From positions 1 through 41,576 of the forward strand of contig CAZMGG010000042.1 of assembly GCA_964565715.1 (NCBI GenBank): a stretch of DNA of 41,576 bases. The letters are read 5' to 3'. Source of the stretch: CAZMGG01 sp964565715. GTDB taxonomy: Bacteria; Planctomycetota; UBA1135; UBA2386. Position 1 is the stretch's first letter; the number at the start of each line of letters is the position of its first letter. The position numbers and the translations under genes are program-made. This document shows positions 1 through 9,383 of the stretch, one piece after another. The notes beneath the pieces were generated by a model that saw only the letters and a list, made by a program, of their open reading frames with translations, searched no databases and was not told where the DNA came from.

Positions 1-2
1 TG

Positions 3-524
<522 letters not shown>

Positions 525-607
525 GCGCCGTTTGGCGGGCCGGGGCTTCCGGGGGCGGCCCTGGGTCGCGATGATGCGCCGTCCTGTCCCCTGGCCCCGG
601 AGGAGTC

Positions 608-1480
608 ATGCTCGCCAAGCTCGCGCTCGTCGGCGGTGTCGTCGCCGCCGTTTCGTCTGTTCTGTTCCCCGGCCCCTGGCGCAAGGTCTACCAGACCAGC
701 TTCGAGCCGCCCCACGAGGTGCAGCCCGGTCCCGGCACCCTGCAGCACTGGGGGATGTTCGAGGAGATCGTCGACCCGCTCTACTACGCGACCGGTCTCG
801 GCGCCGTGGAACGGTCCGACGAGCATCGCTCGCACGGTCGCCGCAGCCTGCGGGTCTGGCCGAACGCGGCGCAGGCCCTGGTCGGCGGTCAGGGCAAGAG
901 CAACCACGTGATCGCGCAGCGGCGCATCCTCGAGGAGGGCGTCACCGGCCGATGGCTCTACGAGTTCGACTTCCTGGTGCCGGCCAGCACCGATCCGACC
1001 CAGGTCGGCCAGACCGGGCCCGAATGGAGCGTGCAGAGCACGCGCGAGGTGGCCCCCGGCGTGTGGCGCACGCACATCGTCGGCCTGCAGTACATCGCCA
1101 ATCCCGACGCCGGCTTCTACAGCAACAAGTGGCAGATCTGGACCGAATCGGCGCCGGCGGCCAGCACCGCCGCCTGGCGTGTCGATCTGCTGCCCGAACT
1201 GAACGACGCATTGCACGCGGTCGTGCCCGGGCAGTGGTACTCGGTGGCGATGGAGGTGGACTTCACCACCAATCGCTACGTCGGCGTGCGCATCACCGGG
1301 CCGAACTTCGACGAGGACATCGATCTGAGCGACATCGTCATCGTGCCGGAGGTGAAGTTCGCCGAGGGCGCGCTGTGGATCTCGTGCGAGGCGGAGAACC
1401 AGTTCGTCGGCAACCAGCCGGTCGTGCGCCACCATCCGGTCCACTACGACCGGGTCACGCTGAGCCGGGCGCGGGATTGA
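608..1480 (+). CDS. Exported hypothetical protein, probable beta-sandwich (lectin/lyase-like) fold
   Basis: A 290-residue protein whose start is supported by a GGAGG at 598-602. The N-terminus has a short hydrophobic segment (residues 3-20), consistent with a signal peptide or anchor. The rest alternates strands and Trp/Tyr residues: FEPP near residue 35, a Trp-rich centre (WLYEFDFLVP, WRTHIVGLQYI, NKWQIWTES) and a C-terminal HYDRVTL strand. This layout resembles concanavalin-like beta-sandwich proteins such as some polysaccharide lyases or carbohydrate-binding proteins, but no catalytic motif was recognised. It stands alone between the carboxylase gene and the next exported protein gene. Function unknown; the fold assignment is an inference. 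Confidence 0.75.
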   Translation: MLAKLALVGGVVAAVSSVLFPGPWRKVYQTSFEPPHEVQPGPGTLQHWGMFEEIVDPLYYATGLGAVERSDEHRSHGRRSLRVWPNAAQALVGGQGKSNHVIAQRRILEEGVTGRWLYEFDFLVPASTDPTQVGQTGPEWSVQSTREVAPGVWRTHIVGLQYIANPDAGFYSNKWQIWTESAPAASTAAWRVDLLPELNDALHAVVPGQWYSVAMEVDFTTNRYVGVRITGPNFDEDIDLSDIVIVPEVKFAEGALWISCEAENQFVGNQPVVRHHPVHYDRVTLSRARD

Positions 1481-1529
1481 GCCGGCGCCGGCTGGCGGCG
1501 GCGAGCGTCGGACGCCATGTTGTCCGGCG

Positions 1530-3023
1530 ATGAACGCGCGGCTCGTGATCGGCCTGCTCCTGCTGGCGCTGCTCGGGCTCGGCGGCTGGTGGCTCCTGGC
1601 CGGCCCGCCGGCGCCGGTCATGCCGACGGTGCCGGACCCGCCGGCGGCGACGACGGCGCAGCTCACCGTGCGCCTGCTGGGGGGCGACGGCGCGGCGCGT
1701 CCCGGGCGCGCCACCGTCCGCTGCGGCGCGACGATCCTGCAGGCGCTGGCGGCGGCGGCGGCGCCTGCCGTCGAGGCGCGAGAAGGCGAGCTCCGGCTGG
1801 CGGTGCCCGAGGGCGGCTGGTCGGTGCTCCGCGCCGAGGATGACGCCGGCAGCGTGGCGGTGGCCCTGGTGCCGCCGTTCGAACGCCACCAGCAGGTCGA
1901 CCTGCGGCTCGGGCCGGCGGCCAACGTGCTGCAGGCCCTGGTCCTCGGTCCCGACTGGCGCACGCCGCTGCCGGGCGCCCTGGTGCAGGTCGGTTTCGCG
2001 CCCGCCGGCAGGCCGCAGGAGGATCGCGGCCGCCACCGCGCCGACGGGCACGGCGTGCTGCGGCTCGCCGACCTGCCGCACGGCGTCGCGGTACTGCGGG
2101 TCGAGGGCTTCGAGCCCGGCGATGGACCGCCGCACGTGGCCCGCGTCGATGTCGGCGCCGCCGGGGCGCGGCGCGATGGCACCGCCGTGCTGGTGCGGCC
2201 GCCGGAACGGGCGCCGCTGCGGGTGATCGCGCTGGTGGACGAACGGCCCGCCGACGCGCCCGCCGCCCGGCTGGTGCTGCGCCAGGTCGACGGCGAGCCG
2301 GGCCGGCGCCACGAGCCCCGCGACATGCTGTTCCCGGGGGAGCAGGAGATCGTCTGGCTGCTGCCCGCGGGCGGCTACGAGCCGGTGGTGGTGCCGTTCG
2401 GCGAACTGGCGGTGCGCGGCGGCGACGGCCTGCTGCGGGCGCCGGCGCCAGCGCCCATCCGGATGCACTTCGCCGCCGTGCCGGAGCGGGCGCAGCTGCG
2501 TCTCGGTGGCGACGCGGCGTTCCCAGCCGACGTGCCGCTGCGCGTGCTGGCGCATCCGGCGGACAGCCTGTTCGGCGACGATCGCGAGGTCTACCTCGGC
2601 GCGCCGAGTTGGGCGCAGCCGGTGGGGTCGGTGCCGGTGCTGCCCGGGCCCGTCGATCTGGCGGTGCTCGGCCGCAGCGGCGTCTGGTGCACGCGGGCGC
2701 CGGTGACCCTGCGGCCAGGCGAGGTCGACGCGGAACTGGTGCCGGCGTGCTGGCTCACGGTGACCTGGGGCACATGGGATCCGCAGCAGGACGCCGGGGC
2801 GATGCTGGCGGTGAGCTGGGAGGGTGGCCTGCGCACGGTGGCATTGTCGCCGCGCCTGCTGCCGCCGGACGGCGTCGGCGGCTGGCCGCGCCCGGCGCTC
2901 GGCGCCGAGCTGGCGGTACCGCAGGGGCCGCTCACCGTCGAATGCCTGCGCGCCGGGGGCGAGCCGCTCTGGCGCCGCACGGTCGGGGCCTCAGCGGCGC
3001 ACTTCACCCTGGCGGTCGAATGA
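1530..3023 (+). CDS. Membrane-anchored hypothetical protein with repeated beta-sandwich modules
   Basis: A 497-residue protein beginning with one hydrophobic helix (LVIGLLLLALLGLGGWWLLAG, about residues 5-25), then a Pro/Ala linker and a long region rich in strands. Segments such as PLPGALVQVGFAPAGRPQ followed by DGHGVLRLADLPHGVAVLRV have the 'modifiable value, then G-x-hydrophobic' rhythm of carboxypeptidase-regulatory-like or prealbumin-like domains. The same plan (N-terminal anchor plus such modules) is seen in the protein at 14625-16271, although no clear sequence identity is visible. There is no strong Shine-Dalgarno sequence before the ATG. Probably faces the periplasm; function unknown. 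Confidence 0.72.
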   Translation: MNARLVIGLLLLALLGLGGWWLLAGPPAPVMPTVPDPPAATTAQLTVRLLGGDGAARPGRATVRCGATILQALAAAAAPAVEAREGELRLAVPEGGWSVLRAEDDAGSVAVALVPPFERHQQVDLRLGPAANVLQALVLGPDWRTPLPGALVQVGFAPAGRPQEDRGRHRADGHGVLRLADLPHGVAVLRVEGFEPGDGPPHVARVDVGAAGARRDGTAVLVRPPERAPLRVIALVDERPADAPAARLVLRQVDGEPGRRHEPRDMLFPGEQEIVWLLPAGGYEPVVVPFGELAVRGGDGLLRAPAPAPIRMHFAAVPERAQLRLGGDAAFPADVPLRVLAHPADSLFGDDREVYLGAPSWAQPVGSVPVLPGPVDLAVLGRSGVWCTRAPVTLRPGEVDAELVPACWLTVTWGTWDPQQDAGAMLAVSWEGGLRTVALSPRLLPPDGVGGWPRPALGAELAVPQGPLTVECLRAGGEPLWRRTVGASAAHFTLAVE

Positions 3024-3050
3024 CGGCGCCGGGCGCGGCATGATGCGGCG

Positions 3051-3344
3051 ATGAGCCTCCGCGTCGTCGCCAAGGTCGCCGGCCGCCCCGATCGCGTGCC
3101 GCAGCTCCACGCCCTGCTGGTCTCGCTGCTCGCGCCCACCCGCCGGGAGAAGGGCTGCATCCGCTACGAGCTGCTGCAGAATGCCGCCGATCCGACCGAC
3201 TTCACCTTCGTCGAGGAATGGGCGGACCAGGCCGCCATCGATGCCCACATGGCCACGCCACACGTGCAGCACGTGCTGGCCAACGTCGGCGACCTGCTCA
3301 CCGCGCCGCCGGACATCCGCACCTACCGGGCCGTGGCGCCGTGA
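3051..3344 (+). CDS. Antibiotic biosynthesis monooxygenase (ABM/YgiN-like) domain protein
   Basis: A 97-residue single-domain protein matching the dimeric ferredoxin-like ABM fold: an opening strand (LRVVAKVAGRPDRVPQL), a helix with LLAPTRREKGCIRYELLQ, the FTFVEEWADQAAIDAHMATPHVQHV block with the family's conserved E-x-W and H-x-x-x-x-H spacing, and a closing strand. Members include quinol monooxygenases and cofactor-free oxygenases; many are of unknown substrate. The length is normal for the family. It lies 27 bp after the preceding membrane protein gene and 64 bp before a DUF4262 gene, so the three may be co-transcribed. A specific reaction cannot be assigned. Confidence 0.85.
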   Translation: MSLRVVAKVAGRPDRVPQLHALLVSLLAPTRREKGCIRYELLQNAADPTDFTFVEEWADQAAIDAHMATPHVQHVLANVGDLLTAPPDIRTYRAVAP

Positions 3345-3408
3345 TCCGCCGCCGCTCCCGGCAGGCGGTGCATTGCGCCGGGGGCGGCCGCGCCCGACAG
3401 TTGGTCCG

Positions 3409-3906
3409 ATGACCAGCGACGACGACGAACGCGCCCACGACGAACGGATCCGGCGGGACGTGCAGGAGCACGGCTGCCACATCGCGATCGTGCCGGGCAG
3501 CTCCCCGGGCACGACGTTCTGCGCCTTCACCGTGGGCCTGTGGCGGAACGGCCACCCGGAGGTGGTGGTGTTCGGGCTCGAGCAGGCTGCCGCCGAGGAG
3601 ATCCTGGACCTGGTCCAGGAGGAGGTGGACGACGGCCAGCGCTTCGCCGCCGGCGAGCGGCGCGACGGCCTGCTGCACCAGTATCCGGTCACGTTCGGCG
3701 CCGTGACCCCGGACAAGGTGGCGGTGTTCGAGCCGGCGGTGCGCTTCCACGGCAACGCCGACTTCCCGATGCTGCAGCTGTTCTGGCCCGATCGGCAGGG
3801 CCGCTTCCCGTGGGACGCCGGCGTGCAGGAGCTGTGCCGGCGCAGCCAGCCCCTGCTGGCGCCCCGCGACGGCGGAAATGTTCCCGCCGGCGGCGGCGGG
3901 GCCTGA
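3409..3906 (+). CDS. DUF4262 domain-containing protein
   Basis: A 165-residue soluble protein starting at the ATG at 3409, just before the MTSDDDERAHDERI sequence. The pattern DVQEHGCHIAIV, followed by FCAFTVGLWRNGHPEVVVFGL and a C-terminal LQLFWPDRQGRFPWDAG block, is the signature of DUF4262: an opening 'G-x-H' strand, 'T-x-G-L' with a following 'PE' motif, and 'W-P-D...G-x-F-P-W'. No enzymatic role is established for the family. The reading frame stays open upstream of 3409, but that part lies over the end of the preceding gene and does not look like family sequence. Confidence 0.82.
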   Translation: MTSDDDERAHDERIRRDVQEHGCHIAIVPGSSPGTTFCAFTVGLWRNGHPEVVVFGLEQAAAEEILDLVQEEVDDGQRFAAGERRDGLLHQYPVTFGAVTPDKVAVFEPAVRFHGNADFPMLQLFWPDRQGRFPWDAGVQELCRRSQPLLAPRDGGNVPAGGGGA

Positions 3907-3984
3907 CGAAGACGCCCCGGCCGGTTTCCATGGCCCGTCCCCCTCTTCCTTCGCCGGCTCGTCGGAGCCATGGGAGTCGTGAGC

Positions 3985-5220
3985 ATGCGCCTGTCCCTCG
4001 CAACGATCCTGCTGTTGCCTGCCCTGCTGCCGGCCCAGATGCGGCCCGCACCGCCGCCGCCCAGGCCGGCCCCGATGCCGCCCGCCGCCATCCCGGTGGT
4101 CGCTCCGCCGGTGGATCACCCGGTCTACGGCGGCCAGCCGAACTTCCCGCGCGGCAACGGCCAGACGCCCACGCCGACGCCGCCGCCGTCGCCGAATCCC
4201 GGCAAGGGCCCGCGCAAGGGCGGCCCGGGCGGCCCCGCTGTTCCCGCTGCCCCCGGTGCCCCCGCGGTGCCGTCCGCGGAGGAGGAGGCCGCCAAGGCGT
4301 TCCTCGGCGAGCGCGTCGCCGGCCGCGACCTGAAGAAGCGGGTCAAGGAGGTGCGCGAGCTGGGCTGGGTCGAGGACCTCGACAAGGCGCGGGCGCGGGC
4401 TGCCGCCGCCGGCAAGCCGGTGTTCTGGGTGCAGGCGCTCGGCGACCTCGACGGGTTTGCTTGAAGCGCGGCCCAGAGCCTGCGGGGCGTGTCCCTGCCC
4501 AACGAAGAGGTGCTGCAGATCCTGGCCAGTGACTTCGTGGTCGGCTGGTCCAACATCGAGAAGGCCGAGCACGTCGGCCTGTCGCACGGCTACGCGCCGG
4601 CGCAGACCGCGGTCGGCACCACCAATGGCGCCGGCGGCCGCAACGTGCAGATCCTCATCCTGTCGCCGGACGGCGTCGTGCTGCACGCGCTGCCGGGCTT
4701 CTGGCACCCGGAGGATCTGGCCCACGAGCTGCGCTTCGCGAAGCTCGCGTACCGCCTGTGGCTCGACCCCGATCGCAGCCGCGAGGACAAGGAGATGATG
4801 CTGCGGCGGATGCACGAGCGCGAACTGCTGCGCCAGGACCCGGCCACGGTGGCTCGCAGCGACTGGCAGGGTTTCGACCGCTGGGAGGAGATCCGCCGCT
4901 GCCAGGAGTGGCCGCGCGACACCGTGCAGACCACGGCGGCGGGCTATCCGCTCAAGAACGAGAGGGGCCTCTACGAGCTGAAGCCGCTCAACGTGCTGGC
5001 CCGCGAGCGGATGATGGCGCAGCCGTTCCGTTCCATCGCCGACTTCGATCTGGAGGCCTTCGTCGACTACGGCCGCGCCTACTACGACAACAACCGCGGT
5101 GACCGCGGCAAGCCGTTCCCGCGCGCCGAGCGGCGCGCCCAGGAGCGCGAGAAGGAAGCGGCGAAGGAGAGGGAGCGGCAGGAGCGCGAGAAGGCCCGCG
5201 CCGAGGCCCGCCAGGGCTAG
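3985..5220 (+). CDS. Exported thioredoxin-like protein with in-frame TGA; candidate selenoprotein
   Basis: Read through the TGA at 4462-4464, this is one frame of 411 codons. Start: ATG 3985 with GGGAG eight bases upstream; ATG 3970 is an alternative. Residues 1-18 form a signal peptide ending LLPAQ, followed by a Pro/Gly-rich linker to about residue 85. A thioredoxin-like domain then begins with ELGWVEDLDKARARA and the strand GKPVFWVQAL. TGA falls at codon 160 in GDLDGFA-TGA-SAAQSLRG, close to where thioredoxins carry their redox cysteine. Domain sequence continues unbroken afterwards (ILASDFVVGWSNIEKAEHV, NVQILILSPDGVVLHALPG), then a helical region and a charged RE/K-rich tail. If TGA is a true stop, the downstream part (GTG 4489) lacks a good ribosome site. 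Readthrough as selenocysteine is inferred; a mutation or sequencing error is the alternative. Confidence 0.7.
4474..4515 (+). promoter_or_regulatory. Candidate bacterial SECIS stem-loop after the in-frame TGA
   Basis: Bases 4482-4487 pair with 4493-4498 (GCGGGG with CCCTGC, one G-U pair), leaving the five-base loop CGTGT that begins 23 bases after the TGA. Bases 4474-4481 can pair with 4508-4515 as a lower stem with one mismatch and a 3' bulge. Published descriptions of bacterial SECIS elements call for a short stem whose apical loop starts roughly 16-37 bases after TGA with a G among its first two loop bases; this fits. GC-rich DNA forms such hairpins easily, so it is supporting evidence only. 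Confidence 0.45.
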
Positions 5221-6608
5221 GCGCCCACGACCAGGTCCAGCGCGTTCGAGGTGACCAGCCCGAGCGCGTTGGCCTGAGGCGCCACCACGGCCCACTGCAG
5301 GGTGACCGCCGCGCCGAGCAGGGCCGGGTTCGGCGGCACAGCCAGCACCTGCCGCGCGAAGCCGCGCCCGTCGGTGACGTGGCCGAGGCTCGCCAGCGGC
5401 GCCACGTAGGCGCGGTTGCTGGGGGCGCCGAGCGGACCCAGATCCTGGTCCTGGGCCGTGCCCAGGGCCAGGAAGGCGAACTGGCCGGCGGGCCCGCCCT
5501 GCAGGTCCACGCGCATGCTGCCGCCGGGCCGCGGCCGCAAGCGGCTGCGGATCCGCGGGCGCGACCCCTGGGCCGTCGCGCCGCTGCCGCCCCGGTCCCG
5601 CACGATCGAGGCCGGCGGGGCGCCCACCAGCTCGTAGACCATGCCGTTCTCCATCGCCTCGTCGCGGCCGTCGCCGTCGATGTCGCCGAGGCCCCAGAAC
5701 GGCCACTGCGGGAAGGTGCCGGCGAACGCCGTCTGCGTGCGGCCCGACCATGCGGCGCCGTTGGTGAACACGTCCATGGCGCCGTCGCCGTCCAGATCCA
5801 TGGGCAGCGCGGCCCAGAACGGTCCCGGCCACACGATCTGGTTGGTGACCGCGTCGACGTAGTCGCCCAGCACGAGCAGTTCGTCCCGGCCGTCGCCGTT
5901 GGTGTCGTGCCCGGGCTGCGCGCCGCCCGACCCGCCGGTGATCTGCCGCTGCAGATCCGGGCCGGCCAGCACCACGTAGAACGTCTGCGCGTAGCTGTAG
6001 GTGGTGGTCATCAGGTCGGCGAAGCCGTCGCCGTCGACATCGCCGACGAACATCATGCGGTTGTTGCAGCAGGCGCTGTTGCCCACCTGGAACGTGCCGA
6101 GCAGCGAGCCGCCGCGTCCGGACAGCAGGTCGTAGTGGGCGCGGTCGGGCAGCGCGTCGCCGTAGAACACCAGCACATCGTCGGCGCCGTCGCCGTCGAT
6201 GTCGGCCGCGCCCGCCACGCTCAGCACGTACGGGCTGCCGAACGCGAACAGCACGCGGCCATCGCGCCCCGACAGGAACTCGATGCGACCCGTGCTGCGC
6301 ATGCAGTGGAACAGGTCGTCGCAGCCGTCGGCGTCGAGATCGGCGCGCAGACCGCCGAACGAGTCCTGCACCCCCAGGCGGGGCCGGATCAGCCGTGAGA
6401 AGGTCGTGCCGAGGCGACCGGAGCGTACCGTCCACGCGCCCGCCCATTCGAACACCAGGTCGCCGAAGCCGTCGTCGTCGACGTCGCCCGCCGGCTGCAT
6501 GTTCAGGACCAGGTTCTGGCCCGTGGCGATCTGCCCCTGCGCCGCGAGGCCGCCGGCCAGCAGGGACAGGACCAGCGTCGTGGGCAGCGGGCGCATCCCG
6601 CCGATCAT
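5217..6608 (-). CDS. Secreted FG-GAP/VCBS-repeat protein
   Basis: A 463-residue protein. Its ATG overlaps the TGA of the upstream membrane protein gene (ATGA), and MRPLPTTLVLSLLAGGLAAQ directly after forms a signal peptide; the ATG at 6596 is an alternative start. At least seven calcium-binding-type repeats of the form D-x-D-x-D-G-x-x-D are visible: DVDDDGFGDLV, DLDADGCDDLF, DIDGDGADDVL, DVDGDGFADLM, DTNGDGRDELL, DLDGDGAMDVF, DIDGDGRDEAM. They predict an integrin-like beta-propeller outside the cytoplasm. The last 110 or so residues form a separate beta domain that resembles the C-terminus of the peroxidase at 10015-11832. Adhesion or carbohydrate binding is likely from the family; the ligand is unknown. 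Its stop codon shares a CTAG with the convergent selenoprotein-like gene. Confidence 0.88.
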   Translation of the reverse strand: MIGGMRPLPTTLVLSLLAGGLAAQGQIATGQNLVLNMQPAGDVDDDGFGDLVFEWAGAWTVRSGRLGTTFSRLIRPRLGVQDSFGGLRADLDADGCDDLFHCMRSTGRIEFLSGRDGRVLFAFGSPYVLSVAGAADIDGDGADDVLVFYGDALPDRAHYDLLSGRGGSLLGTFQVGNSACCNNRMMFVGDVDGDGFADLMTTTYSYAQTFYVVLAGPDLQRQITGGSGGAQPGHDTNGDGRDELLVLGDYVDAVTNQIVWPGPFWAALPMDLDGDGAMDVFTNGAAWSGRTQTAFAGTFPQWPFWGLGDIDGDGRDEAMENGMVYELVGAPPASIVRDRGGSGATAQGSRPRIRSRLRPRPGGSMRVDLQGGPAGQFAFLALGTAQDQDLGPLGAPSNRAYVAPLASLGHVTDGRGFARQVLAVPPNPALLGAAVTLQWAVVAPQANALGLVTSNALDLVVGA

Positions 6609-9253
6609 AGCTGGGTCGGCGCGCCCCGGCGGCCGAGCCAGACCAGCACCACGCAGAGCAGCAGGGCCAGCCCGCTCCAGACGAGGCCCTCGCCGAGCCC
6701 CGGCGTGAAGTAGGAGAAGCGCACCGTCACCGCCCCCGCCGGCAGCGGCACCACCCGCTGGCACAGGTTGCCGCGCAGGATCGGCACGATCGCATCGCCG
6801 ATCCGGCAGGCCCAGCCCGGCAGCCACGTGTCGGCCAGCACCAGGAAGCCCGCCTCGCCGGCAGCCACCTCCAGCACCACGTTCTTGCCGTCGTCCACCA
6901 CGAACCGCACGTCACGTTCGAGCCGGGCGCCCGGTGTGTAGTCGCGCAGCGCCGGCCCCGGCGCATCCACCAGCCGCGCCGTCTCGGCGGTCACCACCGC
7001 CGCCGCCCGCGGCTGCAGATCCGGCGCGATCACCGCCTGCAGCATCGCCGCCTCGTCGGCCACCACCCGCAGCGTCGGCACCGTCCAGGCCCGCGACAGC
7101 GCCGACGGCCGCTCGTACACGTAGAACGCGCCGCCCGGCCCGCGCAGCTCCGGCCCGACCTGCACGCCGGCGTGCCGCATCGGCTCGATCGCCAGCACGT
7201 AGCGCAGCCCGATCACGTCGAACCACGGCAGCCGCAGCCGTTCGTCGTCGAGCAGACCGCCGGGCATGTAGTCGCGCACCATGAAGCGCTCGCCGTAGAG
7301 CCGCCGGAACGGCTCCGACGACCAGCGATCGACGAACGTGTAGAAGTGCAGGTCGCGGATGCCGTCCTGGGCCAGCGAGCCCGGCGGCAGGTGCATGGCG
7401 CGGCCGCGCGGATCGCCGCGCGCCACCAGGAAGCCGCCCTCCGCCGCCAGGCGGTCGCGCTCGCCGCGCAGGAAGCCGTGCACCGCCGAATCGTGCGGCA
7501 CCGGCAGTTCCTTGCCGCGGTTCAGCCGATGGCCGTGGCAGCCCAGCTCCGCACCGGTGAGCAGCACGCCCAGCGCGCCGAGCACGGGCCCCAGCCGCCG
7601 GCGCCGCAGCGACAGCAGGACCAGCACCACGCCGCCGGCGCCGAGGGCCAGCCCCGCCCGCAGCAGGTTCTGGCGCAGCCGTTCCTGCGCCGGCCCCAGG
7701 TAGTCCTCGCCGCCGCTGCCGGTGAACTGGAACTGCCGCACCAGCTCCGGCGTGACCTGCTCGGGCCGCAGGTTGGGATCGATCTGCGGCGCCAGCTCAC
7801 GGTAGTGGTCGGTGATCGTCGCCAGCCACGCCTCGGGGCCCCCCAGCGAGGCGCGTTGCCAGAAGCACGCGCCGGCGCCCAGCAGCGCCACCACGGCCAG
7901 CGCCCGCAGCACCACCGGCGACGCGCCCCGCGCGAGCTGCTGCGCGCCCAGCGCCGCCAGCAGCGCCACCAGCACGCACACCGGACCCATGTAGCGATAC
8001 GGAGGCACGCCGCCCACCACCGGCAGCCCGTAGAAGTGCGACAACGGCCCCACGCCCATGGCCAGCGCCACCAGCAGCGCCAGCGTTCCCGCGCACAGGA
8101 ACCGCCAGCGCGGCCCCCGGTGCAGCAGTCCCACCAGGGCCAGCAGCAGCGGCAGCGTGCCGGCGAACAGCGCGTACTCGGTGAAGTTGTAGTTAGGCAG
8201 CAGCGGCGCGCCGGTGCCCCACTCGCGCCGCGAGAACAGGAGGAACGCCAGCGGGGAGCTGGCGCCGGGCACCGCGCGGTCGCTGGGATGCGAGAACGCG
8301 TCGGGCAGGAGCCACCCCAGCAGCCCCATCGGATCGAACGCGAACCGGCTCTGGCTCGGCAGGCTCGGCGCCGGCGGCCGGTTCGACACCGGGAAGAACT
8401 CGAGCTGCTGGACGAGCTGCACCATCGCCAGCCCGAGCCCCAGCCCGAGGCCCAGCGCGAACCAGCCGCAAAGCCCGAGCGCCGCACGCCCGTCCTGCCG
8501 CCACGCCCGCAGCACCAGCAGCAGCGCGAAACCGCCCACCAGCAGCGACACCGGCACCTGGAACGGCGGGAAGCCCGCGGTCCAGCACAGGCCCATCAGC
8601 ACCGCCAGCGCCACGGTCGGCCGCGCCCGCGCGCGGCCGTTCCGGCGCGCGATCGAGAGGCACGCCCACAGCATGCCGGGCAGCAGCGCCAGCGGTTCCA
8701 TGCGCATGTACCAGTGGCCGTTGGCGGTGAGCGTGCCCGACAGCGCGAACGCGACGCCGCCGAACAGCGCCGGTCCGCGTTCGAGCCCCAGCGCGCGCAG
8801 CAGCCCGTACATCAGCGTGCCGGCCAGCGCGAACATCAGCCACGTCAGGTAGAGCAGTCCGTCGCCGGGATCGTCGAACAGCAGCGCCGGCCAGTGCAGC
8901 GGGTTGAGCAGCCCGAGGTGACCGTGCGCGGTGAGCGGCGCGCCGAGCCGCACGTAGGGATCCCAGTGCGGGTACTGCCCGCGCTGCAGCGCCTGCCGCG
9001 CCAGCGTCAGCTCCGGCACGAACCAGATCGGCGGCTCCGTGGCGTCGTAGTTGGAGCCCTCGCGCAACGCTGTGACCTGACCGGCATCCAGCGTCGTGGC
9101 CACCGGCGGGAACTCGGCGAGGTCGTAGGGCAGGTAGTGCCGGCCGCCGAAGAAGCAGTCGCCGAGCAGCAGAACCGGCAGCAGCAGGAGCAGCAGCACG
9201 GCCGGCAGGTCGCCCGCGGCGCGGGGCTGGGTCGGGGGCGGGGCGTCGGTCAC
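6605..9253 (-). CDS. YfhO-family polytopic membrane protein (putative GT-C glycosyltransferase)
   Basis: An 882-residue membrane protein with a first transmembrane helix (LPAVLLLLLLPVLLLGDCFF), then an external loop with the family's YDLAEFPP and GQYPHWDPYVRLGAPL motifs, and about ten more hydrophobic helices up to roughly residue 560. A soluble C-terminal region of about 250 residues (YVYERPSALSRAWTVP, VVLEVAAGEAGFLVLADTWLPGW) and a final helix near the end complete the YfhO plan. Characterised relatives attach sugars to cell-envelope polymers from lipid-linked donors, but activity is known for few. The stop overlaps the start of the FG-GAP gene, so the two are translationally coupled, and the pair may act on one surface protein or glycan. 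Confidence 0.87.
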   Translation of the reverse strand: MTDAPPPTQPRAAGDLPAVLLLLLLPVLLLGDCFFGGRHYLPYDLAEFPPVATTLDAGQVTALREGSNYDATEPPIWFVPELTLARQALQRGQYPHWDPYVRLGAPLTAHGHLGLLNPLHWPALLFDDPGDGLLYLTWLMFALAGTLMYGLLRALGLERGPALFGGVAFALSGTLTANGHWYMRMEPLALLPGMLWACLSIARRNGRARARPTVALAVLMGLCWTAGFPPFQVPVSLLVGGFALLLVLRAWRQDGRAALGLCGWFALGLGLGLGLAMVQLVQQLEFFPVSNRPPAPSLPSQSRFAFDPMGLLGWLLPDAFSHPSDRAVPGASSPLAFLLFSRREWGTGAPLLPNYNFTEYALFAGTLPLLLALVGLLHRGPRWRFLCAGTLALLVALAMGVGPLSHFYGLPVVGGVPPYRYMGPVCVLVALLAALGAQQLARGASPVVLRALAVVALLGAGACFWQRASLGGPEAWLATITDHYRELAPQIDPNLRPEQVTPELVRQFQFTGSGGEDYLGPAQERLRQNLLRAGLALGAGGVVLVLLSLRRRRLGPVLGALGVLLTGAELGCHGHRLNRGKELPVPHDSAVHGFLRGERDRLAAEGGFLVARGDPRGRAMHLPPGSLAQDGIRDLHFYTFVDRWSSEPFRRLYGERFMVRDYMPGGLLDDERLRLPWFDVIGLRYVLAIEPMRHAGVQVGPELRGPGGAFYVYERPSALSRAWTVPTLRVVADEAAMLQAVIAPDLQPRAAAVVTAETARLVDAPGPALRDYTPGARLERDVRFVVDDGKNVVLEVAAGEAGFLVLADTWLPGWACRIGDAIVPILRGNLCQRVVPLPAGAVTVRFSYFTPGLGEGLVWSGLALLLCVVLVWLGRRGAPTQL

Positions 9254-9383
9254 GGCTGCAGAAGGCTACCTTGGCGGATGCGGTGGGCCGACGGTCTGCC
9301 GGTCCGGCGAAGGGATGGGTCCCAGGTCGAGCCCAAGACGTAAGATGTTATCGGTAATACACTTGCGACGATTCGTGCAGAAT

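Noticed and set aside
4462..4464. TGA read as Trp (alternative genetic code)
   Set aside because: Many complete genes in the window end with TGA (for example the ends at 1480, 11832 and 16678), so TGA is a stop here.
4489..5220. A separate gene starting at GTG 4489
   Set aside because: It would begin inside a thioredoxin-like domain with no clear ribosome site, in the same frame as the upstream signal-peptide-bearing part; one gene read through TGA fits better.
3298..6447. A 1049-codon open frame on the minus strand
   Set aside because: It is Arg/Ala/Gly-rich without family motifs and lies antisense to the ABM, DUF4262 and selenoprotein-like genes and out of frame with the FG-GAP gene; long antisense frames are expected at this GC content.
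7172..9343. A 723-codon plus-strand frame opposite the YfhO gene
   Set aside because: Gln/Arg/His-rich low-complexity translation; it mirrors the membrane protein gene and has no recognisable domain.
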